From: Sequoia sempervirens
Lineage: Eukaryota; Streptophyta; Pinopsida; Cupressales; Cupressaceae
Assembly: GCA_007258455.2 (NCBI GenBank)
Contig: VDFB02358134.1
Coordinates: 209,185,394-209,249,393 of the forward strand
Reading direction: 5' to 3'
DNA: 64,000 nt
The notes under the pieces are model-generated. The model was not told the DNA's origin, did no database searches, and worked only from the letters and a program-made list of their open reading frames with translations. Position numbers and translations under genes: made by a program. Positions 11,561-21,152 of the stretch are shown here, in pieces (position 1 is the first letter of the stretch; each line of letters starts with the position of its first letter).

Positions 11561-11940
11561 TGCTTGCATGGAAAATGTGTTTATGAATATGCTTCCACAT
11601 GATATACAGGATCATTTTGAATTTCAAATATCCCGCCTTTCAAATTGCCGCTCCTTTTTAAAAGTTTTGGAACCGCCGTCCGTCCATCTGTTCTCCGTCA
11701 ACATCCATCCGGCAGTCCTTCCGTCAGTGCGTTTTTTCTTCGGTTATATCTTTCCGTCAGTATGTTTTGTCCAGCATGTGGGATGGGGATGGAATGCTAT
11801 GTTATAATGTTGTATAAATAGGTGTTTTTTGTCTAGTAGTTAGCTTTCTCCCTCCAAAAATAATGTCTCACATTCAATAGAATACATCATAATTTGAATG
11901 ATCTTCCACACCTCTTCGGCCTACCCATTGCACACAAAGG

Positions 11941-12118
11941 TGCGATAGATAGTTATACAGTTATGTCTTGCATAAAATATGAACCTGTTGCAACTCTTTA
12001 TCTGATGGAGTATTGATTTAAATATTAAAATTTTAGTTAAATTATTATTTTTTTCTTCCTCCTTTTGTACTGTACCTTCCATAACATGTTCATGCTGATT
12101 CATTAAAAAATTATGTCT
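11941..12118 (+). repeat. Left part of an older copy of the 7.8-8.4 kb repeat
   Basis: Aligns with 7800-7985, from 'tgtcttgcataaaatat' through 'ttcttcctccttttgtac' to 'gattcattaaaa'. The alignment is broken at 12119 by a LINE fragment and resumes at 12817. Confidence 0.75.
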
Positions 12119-12816
12119 TTTCAATCATCGGTGGCCTAAGCTAATCGTAAAAGAAAAGTTGGATAGAAGAAGGAATACATGGATGAAACAAAACAAAAAA
12201 TGGATGGAAAAGTGGGGTGTGAATATGCAAGATTGTCCAAGTTCAAATGAAGAAATAAAAAAATATGTGAAACAAAAATTCAAAAAAGCTTTATGGACAA
12301 AACAATCAGGGCGAAAAAAAGACTATTATATCAAAGAATTCAATCCTAAGGGGGACCATGATGAAAAGGCATATATAGGAGCAAATATTAAATGGAGAGC
12401 AAAGATGTTGATAGCTCAACTCCGAACTAGCTCACATCGTCTTAGATGTGAGACGGGCAGATGGATGGTTCCTAAAGAAGAGTGGGAAGAAAGAATATGT
12501 CGTTTTTGCGACATGGGATTAGTGGAGACAGAGTGGCACTTTGTTATGGAGTGCTCAGCATACAAAGATATTCGGGTCACTTATGGGGACATCTTACAAG
12601 TGGACAACTTAAATACCTTGTTTGAGGAGGAAAGGTTGGTCAAATCTGCAAATTACATCATCAAAATTCACTGTCGTAGAGCTAATCTCGAGCGAAGATC
12701 TCAGGCTGTTTAGGGTCTTCTCTTTTCGGTGGTGGTCTTGTGCTGTTCCTGGGTCCCATAGGCTGCTGTGGCCTCGTGGACGTTATTAAAATATTTCATT
12801 TCATTTCATTTCAATC
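12119..12816 (+). mobile_element. 5'-truncated LINE insertion (LINE-3) with ATTTC tail
   Basis: Interrupts a repeat whose uninterrupted form exists at 7925-8376. A likely target duplication TTTCAATC flanks it (12119-12126 and 12809-12816). The 3' end is 'ttattaaaatatttcatttcatttc', a simple-repeat tail of the kind found on some non-LTR retrotransposons. The coding frame is already open at the left junction, so the element was truncated on arrival by incomplete reverse transcription. Confidence 0.8.
12123..12713 (+). pseudogene. C-terminal end of LINE ORF2 (zinc-binding domain)
   Basis: The frame enters open from the insertion junction (RWPKLIVKEKLDRRRNTWMK) and runs to TAG at 12711-12713, about 197 codons. 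Counting from a TTG at 12159, it has the cysteine-histidine motif C114-x2-C117...H127-x4-C132 (text ICRFC...ETEWHFVMEC), as in the region after the reverse transcriptase of many LINEs (zf-RVT-like). It is rich in Lys, Trp and Arg before that, consistent with RNA binding. Endonuclease and RT are missing. It is unlike the two L1 elements in this window, which carry RNase H at this end. The subfamily is not identified. Confidence 0.7.
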
Positions 12817-13180
12817 TCTTATCTTAATCTCTATCCCTTTTTATCAGAAAAAAAGATGCCCACAGTGAAGCGTGGCATTCGGCTGAAATTACTTTCTTTT
12901 ATATGTACAAACAATATCTACAAAGAAGATCTTAGCACCGTAATTAGGCCTATTCCTTTTGTTCGCTTTAATCAGTCAGAAACCTCGTACCTTGTTTCTT
13001 CCAATATCTGCATATTTTAGGTTTGCTTCATTTGGAAGGGGAAGGGAAAGGGATAGATTGGAATACATGTACGCTCTCCCGTACAAACGAATCGACAGAA
13101 ATCTTTGATTGAATTCGGTCTATTTTTTTGAGTTTTTCTAAGTCCTATGATCCCTCTTAGTGGCTGGTCACGTCAAAAGA
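12817..13180 (+). repeat. Right part of the older copy of the 452-bp repeat
   Basis: Aligns with 7995-8345 at clearly lower identity, with small indels near 13020-13045. It diverges after 'gtcacgtcaaaa' near 13175. The region 13181-13461 that follows shows no recognised feature. Confidence 0.8.
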
Positions 13181-13463
13181 TACAGAAAATACATGTTCGC
13201 TTTATAAAAAGAATTATTGCAGAGTCACATCAAAAGATACAGAAAATATCGGAGTACAACACAACTTAGTGGCGACTAGTGTGTACGCGACAAATATGAT
13301 GCATTAAGTGGAATGTATGCACGCCATTAGAACGAGCAATAAATGCAGCCTTGTTCTAAGCCCGGATCTCTGGCAGATTACTTCTATAAAGCACTGATGG
13401 GTAGTTGGCACTCCACTCGAAATCAATACGATAATATCCCTGCATCGCCCAGCACTGTCTATA

Positions 13464-13879
13464 GGGGAGAGGGCCCAGTAGTCGTGCACTCTAACTTCGC
13501 GCTTCTAATTATCCTACGTCGAAATTTCAAATCACTCCCAATTTTTTACAGCAGCTTATTTGGCAAGTTCTCTGCTTATAACTAAGGGTTCAGGGCCACA
13601 TCATCAAATATGATGCCACATCAGCATGTGTTTTTGTCAAGGTATCGAAAAAGGCCCCAAAAAATAGTGAGACCAATTCTCGTGCATTACATAATGAGTA
13701 GTTGAGCGCTGATGTGGTATCACATGATTGGTTGCTTTTTAGATCAAAAGCATACATTTTGTTTAATTATGGGTAGTCAAATCACAACTATTGAACATTA
13801 TATAAACGACTATTGGGTATTATATGTACAATTGGGTGCACGACTATTGGACCCCGCACGACTATTGGGCCCTCTCCCC
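13464..13879. mobile_element. MITE with TA target duplication (MITE-1, copy A, 416 bp)
   Basis: Terminal inverted repeats start GGGGAGAGGGCCCARTAGTC at both ends (about 25 bp, one mismatch seen), flanked by TA at 13462-13463 and 13880-13881. The right subterminal region repeats 'cgactattgg' several times. There is no coding capacity. The flanking sequence exists without the insert, inverted, at 25862-25995, where a single TA at 25985-25986 marks the empty site. TA duplication points to a Tc1/mariner-type transposase acting in trans. The terminus is not the familiar Stowaway one, so the family is unassigned. Confidence 0.85.
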
Positions 13880-13881
13880 TA

Positions 13882-14116
13882 GAGGCACAATTTGCACCGA
13901 TGGGAACCGCGATGGGCATACATACTTGCTGCTCCCCGTTTGTCAGTGTTGTACGCGTACCATACTCCGTGCATGCCTACTACTATTAAATCAATCAAGT
14001 CAAGTTTTCGCTGCTCTCACAGAGCCTTATATTTAGGGTTAGGTGCATGCCTACTACTATTAAATCAATCAAATCAAGTTTTCGCTACTCTTACAGAGCC
14101 TTATATTTAGGGTTAG
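13882..14116 (+). repeat. Flank shared with 25.9 kb, with a 74-bp tandem duplication
   Basis: From 13882 to about 14010 this is the inverted homologue of 25862-25985. A 74-bp unit starting 'gcatgcctactactattaaa' is tandemly repeated at 13971-14044 and 14045-14116 with few mismatches. From 14117 to about 14500 the sequence is AT-rich with no feature seen. Confidence 0.75.
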
Positions 14117-14499
14117 AAAAAAAAATATTAAAGCAGGTCATTATTTAATAATGGCTTATAATGTCTAATTTTCCAATTATTTTGTTGTATGACGATGCTC
14201 TACTGTAAGATTCAGTGTAACTGTATGCAAGTTTCTTTGTAGGCGTGTTATTCTGGTTATGCATTCTGGTAATGTCAAAAGTTACCTTTACTTTTCATGT
14301 AGGAGAGTTAATTTGGGATGGATTTAGTGTTTAAAAACTTTTGATCGTGTTAATTCCAAGAACCTTTGTTTGAGATGCAGAGATTAGATTGAAAATTAAC
14401 ATTCATTATTATTTTTTAATTATTTTTGAAATTTGAGAGAATTATTATTTTTGAAATTTAATTATTAATTTTAGAGAATTCTTTTTTATTAGATTGTAG

Positions 14500-14917
14500 T
14501 TTGATGAATTAAAATGTTAGTTACTTTTACCTAACTTCATAGTGATGAAATTGTTAGTTAATTTTAGAGAGAGTCTTCTTATCTATAAATATCAAAACAT
14601 AGGGTGATAAGTACATGATTAACATAAGTTCGACTTTATTTACAACAATTTTAAATTTGTGATTAATTTAAGTTATTTAAATATTGAACAAGTTTCTTTT
14701 ATATTAAAATATTAGATGTAAATAATATTAATATATAATATTTAAGTGCTTTAATGAGTTAAAATCATATAATAATTATGTATGTATGTTATGTAATTTA
14801 GTACATGATTAACATAAGTTGACTTTATTTACAACAATTTTAAACTTGTGATTAATTTAAGTTATTTAAATATTGAACAAGTTTCTTTTATATTAAAATA
14901 TTAGATGTAAATAATAT
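14500..14917 (+). repeat. AT-rich array, part left of LINE-1
   Basis: Contains the same units as 21153-23100 ('gttagttaattttagaga', 'cctataaatat', 'gattaatttaagttattta', 'attagatgtaaataatat'). A subunit at about 14608-14720 is repeated at 14802-14917. It ends with the left copy of the LINE-1 target duplication (14897-14917). Confidence 0.8.
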
Positions 14918-15037
14918 ATATATATATATATATTTTTAATTTTTTATTTTATAAAAAGAGGGTAAAAACTTTATTGAATCAGAACGACATTACAAAGTCA
15001 GAAGAAAGAAGCCACAAGGAGCCCAACAAAACAAGAA
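14918..15037 (-). other. LINE-1 3' untranslated region and tail
   Basis: On the minus strand, after the ORF2 stop, there is a short leader with AATAAAGTTTTT (polyadenylation-like, near 14970) and then an A-rich, TA-repeat tail that joins the target duplication. This is where first-strand synthesis would prime. Confidence 0.75.
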
Positions 15038-18000
15038 TTAATTCACACCCAAGAAGCATCTCATATCCTCCGTAACCCACTCCTCAAGAACAGGGGCCAT
15101 GTCATTAGGAAGATTGCCCCAAGCATCCACATACCAAGAATCCGTCCTCTCCGACACCCATCTAGCCAAACCATCAGCCACCCTATTCCACTCCCGCGGA
15201 ATATGGCGAAAAACAATGGACTCCAAAGAAGAGCACATAGAAATAATCTGCTTGACAACCACAACAAGCTGCCAATTCATATCCTCCAACTGTCGCTTAT
15301 GCAACATATCAATAACCACCTGAGAATCAAACTCACAAACAATCTGCCGCCACCCAAGGCCAACCGCCTGCTCAATCGCCATAAGGATAGCACTAGCCTC
15401 CATAAGATTATTGGTATGCAAACCACGATACATGGAAAAGAAAAACACCACCACTCCCAAGCTGTCTCTACCAATACCACCAACTCGTGCATGCCCAGGA
15501 TTACCCCTAGAAGACCCATCCGTATTGATTTTTAGCTCCCCAAGAGCAGGCAGACTCCAGGAGCCATCACGAACCACCCTCTCATGCCCACATCTACGAT
15601 GCATACTGCCCAAATTTCTCCTATCCCCAGCAACAAGACCCAGGGAATTAACAACACCCAAGTCCCCAGGATCAACTGGCACCGACAAATCACACTTTGC
15701 AAACAAAGACTCCTGCAAAGCCCCAAGAATCCGCCTCCAAAGTTGCTCAAGGACCAATTTTTTATCCAAGAAAATCCGCCTGTTGCGCTCCAACCAGAGA
15801 TGCCAAACAATCAAACTAGGACCAATGCTCCAAGCAATTTTCAGAAAAGAGGTTTTGGCAGGAGATGATCCCTGTCTCCTCCAAAAATCATCCAAGGTAG
15901 AGACATGGCAACATGGTAAACTCCAGAGATTCCACTAGTGATGCCAGATATCCTTAGCAAAGGAACACTGAAAAAAGAGATGTGAGAGGCATTCTTCATG
16001 CTGACCACACAAAACACACATGGAAGGGCCCTGGAACCCCCGTTTCCAAAGATTGTCCCAAGTAAGACACTTACCTTGGGCAACAAGCCAAGAGAAAAAA
16101 TTACACTTAGGCCAAGCAAATTTATTCCAAACATGCTTCCACCAAGGAACCTCAGAGCTCCCAAAGGCCTGTTTATCCAAAACCTGATAACTAGAGGCAA
16201 CCGAAAATTTACCACGCAAATCTGGACCCCAAGCAAGAACATCCCTCTCAAGAAGAGAGTTGCAGGTGCGATCTGAAAGGATTTTAGCAAGCATTTGACG
16301 ATCCTCTAAAACCCCCCAGGAGGCCAATCATGAGGGTCCTTCCACCTAGATATAGTAATCTGACTCAAAGAATGTTGAGATTTGAAGTCAGCCACATGAC
16401 ACCAACCCGCCTCCTCAAAAATCTGGCACAAGTCCTGAAGGTGGGGATGAGAAGACAAAATAGGGGGATGACCATCCCAAGAGTCATGCCAGAAAAGAGC
16501 TTCCCGACCCCCATTACAAATCCAAAAAAGGCCCTGTTTCACAAGCTTGGCACCCCGTTTGAGGGTACTCCAGATCATAGAACCTTTCCCCTCCAGACTG
16601 AATCTTACAACTTTCGTGCTTTCCACCATGCCCAAATATTTGAGGGTCAGAATTTTAGCCCACCACATATGCTATTGAGAACACCAACGCTAATACAGCT
16701 TAGCAGCCAAAGCCTACCCATTCAAATCAGTTCGTCGTAAACCAAGACCCCCTTCATGCTTCGGCCTACAAACAACATCCCATTTCACCAAACTCCACTT
16801 TCTATGAAGAAGGTTACCAGAACACAGGAACTGACGAGACAGTCTCTCGAAATCTTGAATAAAACTTGAAGGAGCAGAAAGAACAAAGCACTTATAAAGA
16901 GGGAGGGCTTGGATCACAGACTTAAGAAGAGTCACTCTTCTAGCTGAGGAAAGCCACCTACAAGTCCAATGGCTGACCAAATTTTAGAACTTGTCAAGGG
17001 TCTCTTGCCAAAACCTTTTTGGGAGAGAACGAATGGCAAGAGGGATTCCAAGATAGAGAAAAGGAAGCGAACCAATCTGGAAACGAAGAACACCTGCTAA
17101 TCTCCTTTGGATACTCTTAGGAGTATGAAAGAAGTAAATGAGAGACTTTCCCTCATTAATGCGCTGCCCAGAGGCCGCCAAGTAGCTGTCCAAAGCATTG
17201 CGCCAGTTCAGAGCCTCTTCAACCCTTGCCCTACCCATCAAGGTAATATCATCAACAAACTGAAGATGAGTCTGAGGAGGAAGATCATTTCCCCAATTCC
17301 AACCCTGAATCAAGCCACTTGCTACCTGAGCACGAATAAGCCTTCCCAGTCCCTCCGCAAGAAGGATGAATAAGTAGGGCGACAAAGGATCTCCTTGTCT
17401 GAGGCCTCTAGAAGCACCAAACAACTCAGTGGGCTCACCATTGAGAAGCACTGAGAAGGAGGAAGAAGTAACACAACTCCTAACCCAATCAATCCAATCA
17501 CTAGCAAAGCCAAAAGCTCCAAGAATCTTAAATAGAAAGCTCCATTTAACGCGATCATATGCTTTTGCCATGTCCAACTTGATAAACATAGATTTTTCTT
17601 TTGAGGATTCCATAGAATGGATGGTCTCTGCTGCAATCACAACACCATCCATGATCTGTCTGCCAGCAACAATGCCCCCTGCTCCTCAGATATTAACCCA
17701 CCAAGCCAAGGTTTCTGCCTTTCAGCAATCAACTTAGTAATAATCTTATAAACAACGTTGCATAATGCAATAGGCCGAAAAAGATCCAAAGAATTAGCCC
17801 CCTCCTTCTTTGGAATGAGAGCTAAAAAAGTTGCATTCAGAGACTTCAACATTTTTTTATTCATGAAAGATTCCTTAACAACCTCTAAGAGGTCCAACTT
17901 AACCACCTCCCAAAACTCCTGAAAAAACTCAATAGGGAATCCATCAGGCCCCGGAGCTTTACCTTTCTTCATCTGAAACACAACATTCTCAAGCTCCAAC

Positions 18001-19343
18001 AAGGTAATAGGAGAAAGCAGTGATTCATTCATTTCATTAGACACTAGTTGCGGGATACAATTTAAAATCCTTGTTTCAGCCTCCTCAGCTGGAGGCGAAT
18101 CTTCAAAAAATAATGAAGAGAAATACCTTATGCATTCCGCAGAGATAGAAGCAGAAGAGGACAAAGTTTCCCCATTAGACAACACAAGAGAAGAAATAAC
18201 ATTACCTTGCCTCCGGTCTTTAACTGAGTTGTGGAAAAAAGAAGTATTCCTATCACCAGCCTGAAGCCATTCAATACGAGACTTTTGTTTCCAAAAAAAT
18301 TCTTCTCTTAACTCCCATTCCTCTACCGCTTTTGTTGCAACAATCTCTAACAAACTCAACTCTTTCGTTAGGCCTTGATCACGAATCTGCCTGGTGATTA
18401 AGTCCAAATTATCCTGAGCCTTTTGTTTTTCATGAAACAAATTACCAAAATGTTGCCTATTCCATCTTTTCAACTTGTATTTGACGTACTGTAACCTCTT
18501 TGAGAATGAATACATAGCAGTGCCATAAGCTGGCTTCCCAAGATCCCACCAGCCAGAAATCATATCATGAAGAGACTCATCCCGGAGCCACATAAGTTGG
18601 AACTTGAAAGTCTGTCTAACACATCGTTGAGGCACAACAACCACAAGCTTAATAGGCCAATGGTCGGAGCCACGACAATCCAATATTTCAGAACTAATCA
18701 TCCACCTATCCCCCATCCAAAAACTAGACACCAAAAATCTATCTAGTCTTTCAGAGATAGCAGCATCTCCAGTTCTCCTATTATTCCATGTGAAGACTCC
18801 ATTAGTTGGTTTGACATCAACTAACCTCAAAAGAGCCATATTATCCTGCAAGAGCCTAGAGGAAGGCTCCAAATGAGCACTACCTCCTCTCTTCTCTTCT
18901 AAAGAAATGACAGCATTAAAATCGCTAGCCAGGATCCAAGGCAGGTAAGGATCCAAAGACCTCACATGTCTAACATGATCCCACAGTTGTGCTTTACCTT
19001 GGAAATCAGTCAGAGCATAAATATTAGAGAGAATAACTTTCTCCCCTGACTCTAAATGAGAAGCAACACAAGAAATCGAGCCCTTACAGGAGATCCACCA
19101 AAGAGGACTAACTTTTCGGGGATCCCAGAAACAAGCCACTCCACTAGAATTACCAGAAGCACCCACACATTGACATTGGCCACGACCCCAAATCTTAGGA
19201 GCCACACTTAACAAACTATCCATTGATAACTTAGTTTCCTGCAAGAAAATCACATCCGGAGAATGAATGCGAATCAAATCTCGAATAGCCTTTTGTCGAG
19301 GGATGCTATTCATACCCCTCACATTCCAAGAAAGAACTATCAT
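15038..19343 (-). pseudogene. LINE-1 ORF2: endonuclease, reverse transcriptase, zinc finger, RNase H (broken)
   Basis: Starts at ATG 19343 (MIVLSWNVRGMN). The APE-type endonuclease spans about residues 1-230, with N7, E36 (QETK), D141/N143 (DFN), ERLDR 198-202 and SDH 226-228 all present. Reverse transcriptase follows, with LALIPKKEG...FRPIALCN, KLDMAKAYDRV (near 17574), GLRQGDPLSPYLF and the catalytic FVDD (near 17253). Then come a zinc-binding region (CVLCGQHEECLSHLFFQC, about 15960-16015) and a C-terminal RNase H with D-E-D-D at INTDGSS, MEAS, EFDS and VADGLA (15895-15038). Breaks: a frameshift in a C run near 17675-17679, stops near 16984, 16714 and 16690, a frameshift in a C6 run near 16311-16316, and a stop at 15935. 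It would nick DNA, copy the RNA and degrade the hybrid. No single product is possible now. Confidence 0.92.
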
Positions 19344-20740
19344 CGTTGGGGTTGGGAAAAGTGAGCATCAATAGTCTTCACCGAACCAGCCTCAACCAAT
19401 GTCTCACCAGCAAGCTTCACCTTTTCTTGGTCCTTTTTGCGGCCAACCTTAACTGATTTCTCCGGAATCCCTTTCTTAAAATATTTTTGTTGCACACCCA
19501 AAATAGAAGAAGAAGGTTTAAGCTTACCTAAATCAGGGCTATCCCGAGCCTCCGAGTAGACCTTACTAGCACCAGAGGGGCCACCAGAATCACCAACCAC
19601 CCCATCCCCCTCACCCATAGCTAGGGCGGAAGGAGCTAGACCGAGCCCCATCTGAGGATCCTGGGCACCAAGTTGATCCACACCAGGGACCACCAGAGGT
19701 TGTACCTCAACCGACTCTTTAGAACCAGAGCCATCCACCATTTGCATGTCAGCTGTAAACCCTTCCTCCTGAACTAACCCATCCAAAGCCTCAAATCTAT
19801 TGAAAGTTTCCCCATCCTGTCTATCTTGAAAAGGCCTCTTTTGGCCTCGACCTCGATTGCGAGTTTTAACAGGAACAAAACCTTCTTTATCCATGTCCAA
19901 ACCCTGCTCTGGAACCTTACCCTTTTCCACCCTCGTATTAGGTTGGGTATCTACATTAATTTTACCTCCTGTACTAAAAGCCCGAGGACACCTCCGCAAC
20001 AGGTGTCCATATTCATGACATAGCCAACACCGAAAAGGCAACATTTCATAATCCAATGGCTGGGTCCATGAATTAGAGCCAACAGTCAAATCAATAGAAT
20101 CAGGCAGAGGCTGACTTAGATCAATCTCGACACAAACCCTCGCATAAGTAAAGATTCTCTTATCCAAAGTATGTTGAGAAGGACCAATAGGCTTACCCAG
20201 TAATAAAGCAATCGATTGTAAAATATCAGTTCTCCAACATTCAAGTGGTAGTCGAGGAAGGCGGACCCAAACCGGGACCCTCGAAGGCAGCTCTTCTGCC
20301 GAATTAAAGCCTGCATGCCATGGTTTTATGAAAAGACCTACTTGGTTATAAAAATAAGGCCCCCCTTCAAATGCCTTATTTCGATCTGAAATGCACGAGA
20401 AGTCTACTAGAAAGAAATTGTTTGCAGCCAACAAAACATCAAAGTCACCCTCCGGAGACCATGTCTTGCGGATCCAAGTGACCAAGAAAGAGAGAGAAAC
20501 CCTCAACCCCATAAACTTACAAATCAAAACATGATTACTGTAGTAATCCAGATCCTCAGCTACTGCCTCCGATTGAATCACCAACACAGGACGAACTTGC
20601 GCCCTCTCCAAACATTCATTTACCTTATGCATTTTAAAGGAATTCAATTTTGTCCTACCCTCTCCAAAGGAAGCCCCATCACCAGTCTCCGTCATAGCAT
20701 CATCTCCCCTCACCTCACCAGTCGATGCATTCAGTGCCAT
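19340..20740 (-). CDS. LINE-1 ORF1: DUF4283 and zinc-knuckle RNA-binding protein, intact
   Basis: The open frame runs from 20833 (497 codons), but I prefer the Met at 20740 (MALNASTGEV), giving 466 residues, because the first 31 residues are hydrophobic and outside the family pattern. In numbering from 20833, a DUF4283-type domain spans about 90-180 (LVTWIRKTW...FFLVDFSCISDRNKAFEGGPYFYNQ). The CCHC knuckle is C269-x2-C272-x4-H277-x4-C282 (CWLCHEYGHLLRRC). A Gly/Pro/acidic low-complexity tail follows. This is the usual make-up of plant L1 ORF1, which coats the element RNA. Its TGA (19342-19340) overlaps the ORF2 ATG (19343-19341) as ATGA, which suggests termination-reinitiation for ORF2. It is the only intact recognisable protein frame in the window. 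Confidence 0.88.
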   Translation of the reverse strand: MALNASTGEVRGDDAMTETGDGASFGEGRTKLNSFKMHKVNECLERAQVRPVLVIQSEAVAEDLDYYSNHVLICKFMGLRVSLSFLVTWIRKTWSPEGDFDVLLAANNFFLVDFSCISDRNKAFEGGPYFYNQVGLFIKPWHAGFNSAEELPSRVPVWVRLPRLPLECWRTDILQSIALLLGKPIGPSQHTLDKRIFTYARVCVEIDLSQPLPDSIDLTVGSNSWTQPLDYEMLPFRCWLCHEYGHLLRRCPRAFSTGGKINVDTQPNTRVEKGKVPEQGLDMDKEGFVPVKTRNRGRGQKRPFQDRQDGETFNRFEALDGLVQEEGFTADMQMVDGSGSKESVEVQPLVVPGVDQLGAQDPQMGLGLAPSALAMGEGDGVVGDSGGPSGASKVYSEARDSPDLGKLKPSSSILGVQQKYFKKGIPEKSVKVGRKKDQEKVKLAGETLVEAGSVKTIDAHFSQPQR

Positions 20741-21152
20741 TGAAACCACCCACCAAAGCACCAGACAAAACCCCAAACCAATACCAGCCCACCGCAATTT
20801 ACATGCAAGAGAAAAAACCTCCAGGAACACCACCTAGCACAGGGAAGCAAATAGAGCTACACCCAGCCAGCAAAGGAGATAGAGAACGCAGGCCAAGAAC
20901 CACCCCCGCACCTGTATCACGCGCCCAACAGCCAACACCAAGCAACTTCGAAGGAAACCAGCGCTCAGACAAAAGGAAAGCAGAAAACGGCCACCCTTGG
21001 CCTCAACCCGCACCACACCAAAACCCGTCCCCCTCACAGGCGCCTGGAAAATGAACAGAGGAAGCTAGGGCACGAGTGCCCTAGCTCGCCCGCAGCAGGC
21101 TCCCAAAAACACCATCGCTGTTTGACAAGCTCTGCAGTGTTTGAGGTTCCCC
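20741..21152 (-). promoter_or_regulatory. LINE-1 5' leader / internal promoter region
   Basis: About 410 bp at the 5' end of the element, clearly richer in G and C than the flanks. It begins GGGGAACCTCAAACACTGCA on the minus strand, directly against the target duplication. L1 elements carry their promoter inside this region. I see no TATA box and infer the role from position only. Confidence 0.5.

Larger units (their letters stand above)
14918..21152 (-). mobile_element. Near-full-length L1-type LINE (LINE-1, 6.2 kb)
   Basis: Inserted into the AT-rich array with a 21-bp perfect target duplication (AATATTAGATGTAAATAATA plus T) at 14897-14917 and 21153-21173. On the minus strand the order is 5' leader (21152-20741), ORF1, ORF2, 3' leader and an A/T-rich tail at the insertion end. 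Its composition is much less AT-rich than the host array, so its borders are easy to see. It is full length, but ORF2 is broken. The intact long duplication and intact ORF1 suggest a fairly recent arrival. Confidence 0.93.

Noticed and set aside
15411..15938. Plus-strand frames across LINE-1 (15411-15938, 16330-16740, 20725-21054)
   Set aside because: They are opposite-strand shadows of ORF2, ORF1 and the leader, without domains.
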